A stretch of DNA of 64,000 nt, from assembly GCA_022640915.1 (NCBI GenBank), contig JALCCT010000009.1, forward strand, positions 1 to 64,000, read 5' to 3'. How positions within the stretch are numbered: position 1 is the stretch's first letter; the number at the start of each line of letters is the position of its first letter. Below the pieces are notes generated by a model that had not been told where the DNA came from, did not search any database, and worked only from the letters and a program-made list of their open reading frames with translations. Of the stretch, positions 43,688 through 53,220 are shown piece by piece. This DNA is from Bifidobacterium sp. (lineage in GTDB: Bacteria; Actinomycetota; Actinomycetes; Actinomycetales; Bifidobacteriaceae). A program made the position numbers and the translations under genes.

Positions 43688-44380
43688 ATGACAATCTTGG
43701 CTGATTATGGCCCTGAAGTGCACGCAGAAGTCAAGCAGGTGCGTGAAATCGTAGCGAATCTGCATCAGCAACTAATCAAATGGAATCTGGTCGTGTGGAC
43801 CGCGGGCAATATTTCGCAGCGTCTTCGCACCGCTGATCTGCTTGTGATCAAGCCATCTGGGTTGCGCTATGAATACCTCACGCCCAGCTCGATGGTGGTG
43901 TGCGATCTGGATGGCAACGTGGTCGATGGCGCTGAGGCGCCGTCCTCCGACACAGCTTCCCATGCATACATATATCGGCATATGCCTGACGTATACGGGG
44001 TGGTTCATACGCATTCCACGTATGCCACGGCCTGGGCCGCCATCGGTCAGAACATTCCGTGCGGGCTGACGATGATGGGCGACGAATTCGGTGGGCCGGT
44101 ACCCGTAGGTCCCTTCCGCCTGATCGGGTCGGAGGCGATCGGCAAGGGCGTAGTCGACACGCTCAAAGAATATCCGCATTCGCCAGCAGTGCTTATGCAG
44201 AACCACGGGCCATTCACCATCGGCAAGGATGCGGAAGGTGCGGTCAAGGCCGCCGCCATGACCGAGGAAGTGGCGCATACGATGTGGGCCGCTAGGCAGC
44301 TTGGCGATATCATCCCCATTGCTCAAGACGATATCGACAAGCTGAACGACCGCTACCAAAACGTCTATGGCCAGCACTGA
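43688..44380 (+). CDS. araD: L-ribulose-5-phosphate 4-epimerase
   Basis: This class II aldolase-family enzyme converts L-ribulose-5-phosphate to D-xylulose-5-phosphate. It has 230 residues, from the ATG at 43688 after GGAGGAAAG. The zinc-binding HTHSTYATAW and the later His in MQNHGPFTIG are present, as are TAGNISQR and IKPSGLRYEYLTP. The product enters the phosphoketolase shunt directly. Confidence 0.95.
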   Translation: MTILADYGPEVHAEVKQVREIVANLHQQLIKWNLVVWTAGNISQRLRTADLLVIKPSGLRYEYLTPSSMVVCDLDGNVVDGAEAPSSDTASHAYIYRHMPDVYGVVHTHSTYATAWAAIGQNIPCGLTMMGDEFGGPVPVGPFRLIGSEAIGKGVVDTLKEYPHSPAVLMQNHGPFTIGKDAEGAVKAAAMTEEVAHTMWAARQLGDIIPIAQDDIDKLNDRYQNVYGQH

Positions 44381-44461
44381 CATCGAAGACGATAGCCACG
44401 ACTTGGGTGTGACACATTCCTCAGCGTTGCAGACAACACCATTAATACAAAGGAGCAGTAC

Positions 44462-45979
44462 ATGGCATTCGCAAATCCGTTTGATAATAAGGAAATCTGG
44501 TTCGGCGTCGGCTCGCAGGACCTGTACGGCGAGGAGGCGCTGCGGCAGGTAGCGGCGCAGTCTGCACAAATCGTTGATGCGTTGAACGCTACCGGGCGCA
44601 TACCGGTTAAGCTGGTGCTCAAACCCACACTGAAGTCTTCGGATTCGGTCAAGCGGTTCATGGTTGAGGCCAGTGCGGATGACCGGTGTATCGGTGTCAT
44701 CGCGTGGATGCACACGTTCTCGCCGGCCAAGATGTGGATTCGTGGGCTCGAATCGTTGCGCAAGCCTTTGCTGCAGCTCAACACGCAGCATCATTTTGAA
44801 ATTCCATGGGACAGCATCGACATGGACTTCATGAACCTCAACCAATCTGCCCATGGCGACCGCGAGTTCGGCTACATCGTCACGCGCCTGGGTATTGCAC
44901 GCAAGATCGTTGTAGGCCATTACAGCGATCCGGAAGTCGCCGACCATATCGGTACCTGGGCGCGCGCCTGCGCAGGCTGGGATGCGTCGAACAATCTGAA
45001 AGTCATGCGCTGGGGCGACAACATGCGCAACGTGGCCGTCACCGAAGGAGACAAGACCGAAGCCGAGCGCGTGTTCGGCGCTTCGATCAACACCTGGGCC
45101 GTCAATGAGCTCGTCGGCTACGTCGATAAGGTCAAAGAGGACCAGGTCAAGGCGCTCATCGAGGATTACAAGGCGAAATATGACGTAGCCCCCGAGCTGC
45201 TTGACGCGCGCTATGACGAGATGTTCGTCGCCGCGAAGGAGGAGGCGGGCATGGTCAATATGATGGGCGACTACGGTACCGCCGCAGGCGTTGACAACTT
45301 CGAAGATCTTGGCACGCTGAGCCAATTGCCCGGTGTCGGGCCACAACGTTTCCCGTCGGAATACGGCTGGGGCTTCTCCGCCGAAGGGGACTGGAAGACG
45401 GCGGTGCTCGTGCGTATCGGGGCGGTGATGGGCTATGGCCTCGACGGCGGAGCTTCGCTCATGGAGGATTACTCATACAATTTCGTGCCTGGTCATGAGA
45501 TGAACATGGGTTCGCACATGCTCGAGGTCTCGCCCTCCATCGGCGCTATCGGCAAGCCACGCCTGGAGATCCATCCGCTCGGCATCGGCGGCAAGGCCGA
45601 CCCGGTGCGTCTGGTCTTCACCGGTGCGCCGAAGAAGGATGCGGTCGTCGTTTCCATGTCGGATGTTCGCGAGCGTTTCCGTCTGCTCATGAACGTCGTT
45701 GACGTGGTAGAGCCCGAAGGTTCGCTCAAGATGCTGCCATGCGCTCGAGCATTGTGGAAGCCGCAGCCCAGCCTCAAGGTCTCCGCCGAATGCTGGCTGC
45801 GTGCCGGCGGCTCGCATCACACCTGCATGACCACATCTGTGGGGCGCGAGGCGTGGGAAGACTTCGCGCGCATTGCAGGCGTTGAGCTTGCAACCATCGA
45901 TGAGGATACCACTGCGCGCGGGTTTGAACGCGACCTCGAGCTGAGCGAAATGGTGCACCGGTTGGATAACCGGCATTGA
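44462..45979 (+). CDS. araA: L-arabinose isomerase
   Basis: This enzyme converts L-arabinose to L-ribulose. The 505 residues start MAFANPFDNKEIWFGVGSQ after AAAGGAG. Landmarks are GVIAWMHTFSPAKMWIRGL, LLQLNTQHH, the metal-binding region with MEDYSYNF and the His residues in EMNMGSHMLEVSP and HHTCMTTSV. It is the last gene of the arabinose operon. Confidence 0.98.
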   Translation: MAFANPFDNKEIWFGVGSQDLYGEEALRQVAAQSAQIVDALNATGRIPVKLVLKPTLKSSDSVKRFMVEASADDRCIGVIAWMHTFSPAKMWIRGLESLRKPLLQLNTQHHFEIPWDSIDMDFMNLNQSAHGDREFGYIVTRLGIARKIVVGHYSDPEVADHIGTWARACAGWDASNNLKVMRWGDNMRNVAVTEGDKTEAERVFGASINTWAVNELVGYVDKVKEDQVKALIEDYKAKYDVAPELLDARYDEMFVAAKEEAGMVNMMGDYGTAAGVDNFEDLGTLSQLPGVGPQRFPSEYGWGFSAEGDWKTAVLVRIGAVMGYGLDGGASLMEDYSYNFVPGHEMNMGSHMLEVSPSIGAIGKPRLEIHPLGIGGKADPVRLVFTGAPKKDAVVVSMSDVRERFRLLMNVVDVVEPEGSLKMLPCARALWKPQPSLKVSAECWLRAGGSHHTCMTTSVGREAWEDFARIAGVELATIDEDTTARGFERDLELSEMVHRLDNRH

Positions 45980-45985
45980 ACACGC

Positions 45986-46027
45986 TTTGCCCTACTGCGC
46001 TATCGTTATAAAGAGCAATAGGGCAAA
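45986..46027. other. 9-bp inverted repeat after araA
   Basis: TTTGCCCTA (45986-45994) pairs with TAGGGCAAA (46019-46027) around a 24-nt loop that contains TATAAA. It may end the araBDA transcript or lie within the leader of the aldo-keto reductase gene. No T-run follows. Confidence 0.4.
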
Positions 46028-46048
46028 CGAGGCAAGGAGCTGATCCGC

Positions 46049-47047
46049 ATGGGCGAATCCGGAATGAACACTTCAGGGGCAGCTGATGAATCCCGCGGGA
46101 TCGATTCGCCTGATGCGCTCGGCGCGCGCGAGTTCGGTACCGCCTCGTTTGGTGCGGGCAGCGAGACGCTGGCAGCCGCCGCGGCTACGGTTTCTTCAGC
46201 CCCGAGCATTCCATCTATTGCGCTCGCGGATGGCAACGCCATACCGCAGGTGGGGCTTGGCGTGCTGCGCGTAGACGACTCGCAGACCGCCTCTGTGGTT
46301 GAATCCGCGCTCGCTGCCGGGTACCGGCATATCGATGGCGCAGCTGGCTACGGTAACGAGGCCGGTATAGGCCGCGCGCTCGCGGCGACCGGATTTAATC
46401 ACGGAACGCTGCGCGAAAGCGTTTGGGTTACGACGAAGCTGCGCGATTCGCAGCAGGGCTACGACAACGCGCTCAAGGCCTTCGATCGGCAACTCGCCCT
46501 GTTGCAGCTTGATTACGTTGACATGTACATGATCCATTGGCCCACCCCGTTCGACTGGCGCTCCGGCGAGACATGGCGGGCATTCGATGAGCTTCGCGCT
46601 GCCGGACGGGTGCGCACACTGGGAGTATGCAATTTCCTGCCCGAGCATCTTGAGCGGCTCTACAAGGAGACCGGGCAGTGGCCTGCCGTTGACCAGATCG
46701 AGCTGCATCCCACTTGGCAGCAGCGTGAAGTCACCGCCTTCTGTGCCGAGCATGACATCGCAGTTGAAGCATATTCGCCTATGGCCAGAGGAGCCGATCT
46801 AGAAGCGGGTGACGGCACGATCGAGCGCATAGCGGCCGCACACCGTGTTTCGCCGGCACAGGTGATCCTGCGCTGGCATATTGAAAACGGCACGATCATC
46901 ATTCCCAAATCTGTCCATGCTGATCGCCAGCGCGAGAACCTCGATCTGTTCGGCTTCGCGCTGAGCACTGAAGAGCATCGCCAGATCGACGCGCTCGACG
47001 GCCCGACCCGCGCCGGCCATGACCCGCGAACCTTCTCTTACTCGTGA
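46049..47047 (+). CDS. Aldo-keto reductase (2,5-diketo-D-gluconate reductase type)
   Basis: This NAD(P)H-dependent carbonyl reductase has 332 residues. The catalytic tetrad is visible: Asp in HIDGAAGYGNE with the Tyr, Lys in VTTKLRDS, and His in MYMIHWPTP. The signature VDQIELHPTWQQ and the C-terminal cofactor motif IIPKSVHADRQREN are present. An Ala/Gly/Ser-rich extension of about 55 residues precedes the barrel. The start at 46049 is kept because AAGGAG lies 9-10 nt upstream; no later start has a better site. The physiological substrate is unknown. Confidence 0.88.
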   Translation: MGESGMNTSGAADESRGIDSPDALGAREFGTASFGAGSETLAAAAATVSSAPSIPSIALADGNAIPQVGLGVLRVDDSQTASVVESALAAGYRHIDGAAGYGNEAGIGRALAATGFNHGTLRESVWVTTKLRDSQQGYDNALKAFDRQLALLQLDYVDMYMIHWPTPFDWRSGETWRAFDELRAAGRVRTLGVCNFLPEHLERLYKETGQWPAVDQIELHPTWQQREVTAFCAEHDIAVEAYSPMARGADLEAGDGTIERIAAAHRVSPAQVILRWHIENGTIIIPKSVHADRQRENLDLFGFALSTEEHRQIDALDGPTRAGHDPRTFSYS

Positions 47048-47048
47048 T

Positions 47049-47110
47049 CGTTCTGCTGGCTGAGCAGCGGCTGCCGGTTGGATCGCTGCTCAGCCCAGAA
47101 CGAGCACTTT
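47049..47110 (+). terminator. Terminator after the aldo-keto reductase gene
   Basis: A long stem of 19 bp with a 2-nt bulge (47049-47069 with 47084-47102) and a 14-nt loop is followed by AGCACTTTT. It lies 1 nt beyond the stop codon. Confidence 0.85.
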
Positions 47111-47187
47111 TCGTTCCTTAGGCATTTCACCGCAACACACGTTCTGGTCACGCGGTTCACCCAGCTTTCGGCTATCATGACAAGGTT

Positions 47188-48024
47188 ATGACGCAATATC
47201 CACGAAAACCGAGCGTTGCGGGCCGAACCGGCGGCTCACATGACACGTGTAACCACAGAGGTCGAGAGTACGGCTCCAATAGCAGCCTACCCAACGCTCA
47301 TTTTCCTAGGCGTCGCTTTGATGCGAGCAGTCCCCTGGAGCGGCTGCTGATTCTGCTGGTGCTGGCTGCGGTCGTCGGCATCACCATTGGTATTGTGCTG
47401 CCGAAGATCAGCGAGCCGGTTGGCCAGCTCACCGGCGAGTATACAGCCAGCGGTCCAGCAGCAGATGCGCTGAACGCATTAAGCGTGAATGACAATCCCA
47501 AGTCAGGCGGCTATCAGCGCGACTCCTTCGGCTATAACCAGACCGATACGGATGGCAACGGCTGCGATGTGCGCGAGGATGTGCTGTCCCGCGACCTAGC
47601 CGAGGTGCGCTACACCTATGCGGGCGGCTGCAAGGTGAAGTCCGGAGTGCTGCATGATCCATACACCGGCAAAACCATTCATTTCATGCGTGGCGTGAAA
47701 ACCAGTTCCGCTGTGCAGATCGATCACGTCGTCGCGCTTGAGAATGCTTGGCAGTCAGGCGCCGGCGCCTGGAATACTGCGAAACGTTACCGTTTCGGCA
47801 ATGATATGCTCAATCTGCTCGCCGTTGACGGCCCGGCCAACCAGGAGAAGGGTTCGGCATCGGCCGCTTACTGGCTGCCGACCAATAGCGCATACCGCTG
47901 CCAGTACGTGGCCCGGCAGATAGGTGTCAAAACGAAATACGGCCTGAACGTTACCACCCAGGAAAAACGCTCGATGCAGTCCGTCCTGCATGCCTGTCCT
48001 GCTCAAAAGCTTCCGCAGCAATAA
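47188..48024 (+). CDS. Membrane-anchored HNH endonuclease-family protein (DUF1524-like)
   Basis: The protein has 278 residues. A basic N-terminal ~48 residues precedes a single hydrophobic anchor (about 50-72, RLLILLVLAAVVGITIG), so the rest should lie outside the membrane. The extracytoplasmic domain carries TDTDGNGCDVREDVLSRDL, the HNH-type core VQIDHVVALENAW, and the downstream Asn/Lys segment NLLAVDGPANQEKGS. This is the pattern of actinobacterial secreted HNH nucleases related to the GmrSD C-terminal domain. Likely roles are nutrient DNA degradation, DNA uptake or interbacterial defence; none is shown by context. The start has no clear ribosome-binding site, but TATCAT lies 10 nt upstream. 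Confidence 0.85.
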   Translation: MTQYPRKPSVAGRTGGSHDTCNHRGREYGSNSSLPNAHFPRRRFDASSPLERLLILLVLAAVVGITIGIVLPKISEPVGQLTGEYTASGPAADALNALSVNDNPKSGGYQRDSFGYNQTDTDGNGCDVREDVLSRDLAEVRYTYAGGCKVKSGVLHDPYTGKTIHFMRGVKTSSAVQIDHVVALENAWQSGAGAWNTAKRYRFGNDMLNLLAVDGPANQEKGSASAAYWLPTNSAYRCQYVARQIGVKTKYGLNVTTQEKRSMQSVLHACPAQKLPQQ

Positions 48025-48133
48025 GATCGAGCGGCAGGTGAGCGCTTTCGGCCTTAGCCGTGGCCTAGTCCGTTGACTACTCCGGCAGTAGCCATTTACC
48101 AATCCAGCCTAAGCGTCAGACCTCTCCGTGTCG

Positions 48134-49930
48134 TCATTCGATCCGATCTGGCCATTCGTCTGAACCTGATTTGGCGTTCGGCCCGGCTCCTCCGTGCAAC
48201 GCGCGCGCGGCAGTGCGCTCCTCCATCTGCGTATGCATACGGCGCAATGCGCGATGGGCGACGTCGCGCGCGGATCCGGCGCCATCGCCTTTGACGCCGA
48301 TGAGCACGGTGAATACCATAACTAGCACAATGGCGGAGCTGATGTGCAGTGCTGTCTGCACGCCGAAGATGTTCGCGGCGATAGCGTTCGCCGTCCCTGC
48401 GCCGAGCGCGCGCTGGCGCAGCACGCTGAAGGTTTCCATGAGGATCACCAGCACAGGCGCGCCGATTGCGCCACCAAGCTGACGGGCGGTGTTGGTTACG
48501 GCCGAACCAGCTGATACCTCACGCGGTTTCAGGCAGTTGAGCGACCAGGTGGTGATGGGCATGAGCACGAAGCCCATGCCGATCTGGCGGATGAACTGGC
48601 AAATCGAAACCCACCAGATCCACGTATGCGGGCCGATCAAGCTCATCATGAGCGTGCCCACGAACAGCAGGATCGAACCAGTTAGCGCGACTGGGCGCAC
48701 GCCGAATCGGTCGAGTGCGCGCCCGCCGGCGAACTGGGAGATGCACTGGCCTATTGCGCCGGGCAGCATGATCAGGCCGCTCATGGTGGCCGAGTAGCCG
48801 CGGTCGTTCTGAATGTAAAGCGGAATGATCACTAGAATGGAGCTGAACGCGAAGAAGCTGAGCGTAGCGGTAAGCGTGCCAACCGCAAAGCTGCGGTTGC
48901 GCAGCACGGTCAGATCGAGCAGCGGCGGCTGTACGTCCGTATCCCTGAGTTTTTGTATGGTGTGCTCATCTGCGCCAGCCTTGCGCGCGGCGAATACACG
49001 GTCGGAGAATTGCCGGAAGCGTTTCGCGCCTTTCAGCTGGCGCAGCACGAACCAGGTGATGCCGACGAGTCCGACGGCCATCGGTCCCCAGACTGAGGGT
49101 GCGCCGAATCCGTAGGCTTCACTGTTGGTGAAGCCGTACATCACTCCGCCGAAGCCGAAGATCGACAGCGCAACTGAGAAGAAGTCGGCTTTCACGCTGG
49201 CGTCATTGTCAACGAAATTGTGCAGGCCGAAAATCGCCATGAGCAGCGCGATCAGCCCGATGACTGTGAGCATCATGAAGATGGATCGCCAGCCGCTCGC
49301 ATCGGTTTGCCAGCCGCCGATGGTCGGGCCAATGGCGGGTGCGACGCTCATCGCCATGCCGACGGTGCCCATGGCCACGCCACGGCGTTCCATCGGAAAG
49401 ATTGAGAATACGGTGATTTGCAGCACCGGCCACATCACACCGGATCCGATGGCTTCCAAGGTGCGGCCGGCGAGCACGAGCAGAAAGCTCGGCCCGAGCC
49501 AGGCGAGTACAGAGCCGGCCGTGAACACGACCATCGAGGCGATGACAATCTGCCGGGTCGAGAAACGGCGCGTTAGGAACGCGGTCAACGGCACCATGAT
49601 ACCCATCACAAGAGGCATGACGGAGCTGAGCCACTGGCCGGTGGTGATGTTGATGCCGAATTCCTCGACGATGGTAGGCAATGCGGCGCTGAGCTGTAGC
49701 TGCGTGAAATTGCCAACGAAAGTGATGAATGTCAGTATGGCGATCGAGATAAACGCTGCTCGGCTCAGATGACCGTTCACATAGGATTCATTTTTGGGGA
49801 GCACTCTGGACAGGCTATTGCGCTGCTTCGCGATCCCTGTGCCTCGTGTGCTACCCGAATCCTTTGCACTGCCCTTGCCGTCCATGTCGCCTGCGTCAGC
49901 CGTGTCATGCCCCTTTCCGCGTCCACTCAT
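48134..49930 (-). CDS. MFS multidrug exporter, DHA2 (EmrB/QacA-like, 14-helix) family
   Basis: This 598-residue transporter has a polar N-terminal ~55 residues and about 14 hydrophobic segments. The family landmarks are LPTIVEEFGINITTGQWLSS (motif D1-like), RRFSTRQIV (motif A) and GRTLEAIGSGVMWPVLQ. Motif C is GMAMSVAPAIGPTIGGW. The long hydrophilic loop between helices 7 and 8 (about residues 300-340) is typical of the subfamily. The C-terminus is a charged cytoplasmic tail. The substrate cannot be read from sequence. It converges with the HNH gene. Confidence 0.9.
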   Translation of the reverse strand: MSGRGKGHDTADAGDMDGKGSAKDSGSTRGTGIAKQRNSLSRVLPKNESYVNGHLSRAAFISIAILTFITFVGNFTQLQLSAALPTIVEEFGINITTGQWLSSVMPLVMGIMVPLTAFLTRRFSTRQIVIASMVVFTAGSVLAWLGPSFLLVLAGRTLEAIGSGVMWPVLQITVFSIFPMERRGVAMGTVGMAMSVAPAIGPTIGGWQTDASGWRSIFMMLTVIGLIALLMAIFGLHNFVDNDASVKADFFSVALSIFGFGGVMYGFTNSEAYGFGAPSVWGPMAVGLVGITWFVLRQLKGAKRFRQFSDRVFAARKAGADEHTIQKLRDTDVQPPLLDLTVLRNRSFAVGTLTATLSFFAFSSILVIIPLYIQNDRGYSATMSGLIMLPGAIGQCISQFAGGRALDRFGVRPVALTGSILLFVGTLMMSLIGPHTWIWWVSICQFIRQIGMGFVLMPITTWSLNCLKPREVSAGSAVTNTARQLGGAIGAPVLVILMETFSVLRQRALGAGTANAIAANIFGVQTALHISSAIVLVMVFTVLIGVKGDGAGSARDVAHRALRRMHTQMEERTAARALHGGAGPNAKSGSDEWPDRIE

Positions 49931-50203
49931 GCGCCACCAACTTCTTCCACTCGCAATGCTGTTTGTCGTTCGTAATAGTTCGTTTTTGAATTGTGTGCGC
50001 TAGCCGCCGCTGCCTGTAAAGACCTCGAAAGAATACACCATATCACCGGCGTGAGTCACCGATATTTCATTGTATGCGTGATGCATAGAGCGCAATGAAC
50101 GCGCAATGATGGCGACTGACGGCGGGCGTAAACCCACTCCCGCCGACCTTGGGGGCTGACGGGAACGTCCACAGAATACAGATTGCCTGGCTTGTGTGGC
50201 GGC

Positions 50204-51514
50204 TCAGCCTCGCCGCGCGCCGATCCCTTCCAGCGAGCCGCGAATCACGCGGCCTCTGGACACCACCGCCACGATGTTGTCCACATCGAGATCCTCGATA
50301 TGCTCCCAAGGCCGTCCGTTCATCACAATGAAATCAACGCCGGCGCCGGGCGCGAGCCTGCCGACCTTGCCGTCCAGGCGCATCGAATCGGCCGCGTCTC
50401 TGGTGGCCGCGACCAAGGCGCGCTGTGCGCTCCATCCAAAGACTTCAGCCATGAAGCGCACCTCCTCCATCTGATCGCCGTAGGCTACCCAGATGCGCGA
50501 GGCGTCCGTGCCCAGCACGAAGCGCACGCCGATTTCGGCGGCCTTGCGGAAGGTCTCGTTGCGCCCGGCCACAATCTGCCGTGCCTTGGAGCGGGCTGCT
50601 TCACTCGCGTTCGGCGAGCGATAGGCGATCACGTCGTTGATGAGCAGTGTGGGCCCGACGGGAATGCGTCGTTCGGCGATGGCATGCATCTGCGCCTCGG
50701 TCATCGCCGTGGCATGCTCGATCGAGTCCACGCCCTCATCAAGCGCGATCTGTACGCTTTGCTCGGTATGGCAGTGGGCTGCCACCTGCATGCCGAGGGC
50801 GTGTGCCTCGTCGATGGTGGCCCGGATTTCCGCTCGTGTCTGGTTGCGCCAACCGACTTTATCGCCGAGCGAGAGCACGCCGCCGCTGAGATAGATCTTA
50901 ATGCCGGTAGTGCCTGCGCGCGCCCAGATGCGCACGAGTTTGCGGCATTCGTCGGGAGAATCAGCCGTGGGATTGCGCTGTATGGCGTGCGGTGGCGTGA
51001 ATAGGTCGCCATGGCCGGCCGTCATCCCTACCTCGCCGTCTGCGAGGACGCGTGGCCCGCGAATCACACCGCTTTCCAATGAGCGGGAGACTGCCATTTC
51101 CACGGCATGCGAGGCCATATCGCGCATGGTTGTGACACCGAAGCGCGCGCATTCCTGTGCGTTGGCGAGCACGTGGAGCGACATCTCCTCCGGCGGGGTG
51201 TACAAGCCCCACGGGAAGGTGTCTTTTACTGTTGGGTCCGAGGGATATTCGAGATGCAGATGTGTGTCGACCAGGCCGGGGATGATGCTCAAGCCAGCCG
51301 CGCTGGCGCTGGAGCTGGTTGCAAGCCTGCCCGGGTCGGTCATGCTGCTGTGCCGGCGTGTGCCGGAAACGCCTGCGTCACGGCTGTTCTCTGTTGCGCT
51401 CACTTCGTCGATCACATCGCCGTGCCAGCGGATTGTGGCCGGGCCGAGGCAGCGCTCGCCATCCCAGATCGGCAATCCCGAAATCAAACCGCTCGGCTCG
51501 TCTTCATGAACCAT
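50204..51514 (-). CDS. Amidohydrolase-superfamily metal-dependent hydrolase
   Basis: This 436-residue cytoplasmic TIM-barrel hydrolase resembles imidazolonepropionase or prolidase-like members. Metal ligands are in GLVDTHLHLEY (HxH), the probable carbamylated Lys in TGIKIYLSGG, His in VAAHCHTEQS and DSIEHATAM, and the catalytic Asp in FVLGTDASRIW. It lies 147 nt downstream of an NMT1/THI5-type ABC transporter operon and is probably co-transcribed, so it may act on the imported compound, possibly a cyclic amide, formamide or amino-pyrimidine. That link is inference from position. Confidence 0.85.
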   Translation of the reverse strand: MVHEDEPSGLISGLPIWDGERCLGPATIRWHGDVIDEVSATENSRDAGVSGTRRHSSMTDPGRLATSSSASAAGLSIIPGLVDTHLHLEYPSDPTVKDTFPWGLYTPPEEMSLHVLANAQECARFGVTTMRDMASHAVEMAVSRSLESGVIRGPRVLADGEVGMTAGHGDLFTPPHAIQRNPTADSPDECRKLVRIWARAGTTGIKIYLSGGVLSLGDKVGWRNQTRAEIRATIDEAHALGMQVAAHCHTEQSVQIALDEGVDSIEHATAMTEAQMHAIAERRIPVGPTLLINDVIAYRSPNASEAARSKARQIVAGRNETFRKAAEIGVRFVLGTDASRIWVAYGDQMEEVRFMAEVFGWSAQRALVAATRDAADSMRLDGKVGRLAPGAGVDFIVMNGRPWEHIEDLDVDNIVAVVSRGRVIRGSLEGIGARRG

Positions 51515-51661
51515 GGATGCTTATCCTTTGCTACGTGTGCTCGTTTGCCTATAGATGTGTATGCGCAGGTCTGCGCTGCCGTGGGAGCAGCGGCGCGGCG
51601 CAGATTCCTGCCTGCTTCGCGCCGCCTGCGCCTGGCCGTGTCGTTGCGGGTCTATGCTATG

Positions 51662-52450
51662 TCACTCGCCTTGTTCGAAGCGTTGATTGACCAGATCGTC
51701 GAGAATACTCATGAGCGAATATGCGATCATCGTGACTAGAGCGATGGTGATCGCCGACGCCCACATTTGGGCGTAGGAGAACATGGCGACTGATTTGGAG
51801 ATCGAGCCGCCTAGGCCGGTGCCGGTCGAAAGCCACTCGGCGATCATTGCGCCGACCACGGCCGAGGGGATTGACACTTTCGCTGAGGCCATGAGAGACG
51901 GGACGGATCCGGGGAGCGCTACCTTCGTGAGCAGCGTCCATGTGCCGCCGCCGAATGCCTTGACCATGTCCGAGCTGTTGGCTGACACGTTGCGCAGCCC
52001 GAAGAGGATGTTCGCCAATGCGGGAAGAAAGACAACGATGATCACGAGCACAGTCACGCTCTTCTGCCCGATGCCCATGATCAGGGTAATGAGTGGAGTG
52101 AGCACTACGAGCGGAATGGAACGCAGCACCATGGCCGTGGGCATCACAATGTTTTCCAGCACGGGGAGGAGGCAGAAGAGCAGCGCGAGCACGAAGGCGA
52201 ATAGCAATCCGGCAAGATACCCGATGCCAGCGTCGCGCACGGTGACAGCCAGATTGGCCAAAACGGTAGCCCGATTAGTTGCCGCCTGCTGCCCGGAGAA
52301 CAGGTAATCCCAGACTTGCAGCGGCCGCTTGCCGATCATCTGATTGACGTGGAAAAGCTCGAGTACCGCATGCCACAGGACCACCACGAGGACGATGGCG
52401 AGCAGCATATTGACCAGCCGCTTGACGATGAATGCGCTGTTGTCTCTCAT
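51662..52450 (-). CDS. ABC transporter permease (NitT/TauT/ThiX type), second permease gene
   Basis: The 262-residue membrane protein starts at the ATG complementary to 52448-52450. The frame is open upstream but that part is not protein-like. About six helices are present. The EAA loop is around SSDMVKAFGGGTWTLLTKVALP, and PSAVVGAMIAEWLSTGTGLG is typical of this family. Its start overlaps the stop of the other permease (ATGA). The two permeases probably form a heterodimer. Confidence 0.9.
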   Translation of the reverse strand: MRDNSAFIVKRLVNMLLAIVLVVVLWHAVLELFHVNQMIGKRPLQVWDYLFSGQQAATNRATVLANLAVTVRDAGIGYLAGLLFAFVLALLFCLLPVLENIVMPTAMVLRSIPLVVLTPLITLIMGIGQKSVTVLVIIVVFLPALANILFGLRNVSANSSDMVKAFGGGTWTLLTKVALPGSVPSLMASAKVSIPSAVVGAMIAEWLSTGTGLGGSISKSVAMFSYAQMWASAITIALVTMIAYSLMSILDDLVNQRFEQGE

Positions 52451-53220
52451 TTGGCGGCCTCCTTGGACCAGGGGGTCAGCATGCGCCCGATGACCCCGAT
52501 CAATCCGTAGCCTGCCAGCGAGATAAGCCCGGTCACGATGCTGAGCGCCCACACCCGTTCGGGCTGGATTTGGCGTTGCGCCGCATTGAGTGCCACGCCG
52601 ATGCCGGTGTCGATGCCGCCGAGGTATTCGCCAACGATTGCACCGAGTATCGCCCCGGGCACTGCCACCTGCAGAGCGGTCATAACAGCGGGCAGCGCGG
52701 CCATAACGCGCACTTTGCGCACCTGTGTCCATGCGCTCCCGCCATATGCACTGATGAGGTCAAGCTGGCTGCGAGAAGCGGATTTGAGGCCAGTGAGTGA
52801 GCCGACAAGCGTGGTGAAGAACACCAGCATGGCGGAGAGCACGATAGCCGAGATGCGGCTGCCGAAAATCACCATGATGATCGGGCCGATGGCGGTGATC
52901 GGCAGGCAGTTGGTGAGCACGCCGATCTGTGAGACCAGGTCCTCGAGCCGGGGAAGGACAAGCACGAGCGATGCAAGCGCAAACGCCAGCAGATCGCCCC
53001 ACAGGTAGCCCCATCCGGCACGGCCGAGGGTATTGGAGATGTTGCGGCTGTAGAAGGTCCATCCGTCGCTGCCCATTGAGCGCGCTACGGCTGCGGGAGT
53101 GGGGAAGGATGAGTTCGAAGAACCGGCGGCGGTGAACAGCCACCAGACGATCAGCAGCAGCGCAATTCCCACGATGCCGCCGATCCAGGGCTTGCGCAGC
53201 CAGTTCCTGGCGGCGCTCAT
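52447..53220 (-). CDS. ABC transporter permease (NitT/TauT/ThiX type), first permease gene
   Basis: This 257-residue membrane protein has an N-terminal helix ([18 protein letters not shown]) and about five more. The EAA loop is around [22 protein letters not shown]. It is coupled by ATGA overlaps both to the ATPase gene upstream and the second permease downstream. This shows a tightly arranged four-gene transporter operon. Confidence 0.9.
   Translation of the reverse strand: MSAARNWLRKPWIGGIVGIALLLIVWWLFTAAGSSNSSFPTPAAVARSMGSDGWTFYSRNISNTLGRAGWGYLWGDLLAFALASLVLVLPRLEDLVSQIGVLTNCLPITAIGPIIMVIFGSRISAIVLSAMLVFFTTLVGSLTGLKSASRSQLDLISAYGGSAWTQVRKVRVMAALPAVMTALQVAVPGAILGAIVGEYLGGIDTGIGVALNAAQRQIQPERVWALSIVTGLISLAGYGLIGVIGRMLTPWSKEAAK

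Noticed and set aside
43772..45346. A 524-codon open frame antisense to araD and araA
   Set aside because: It spans two well-identified genes and shows no conserved motif.
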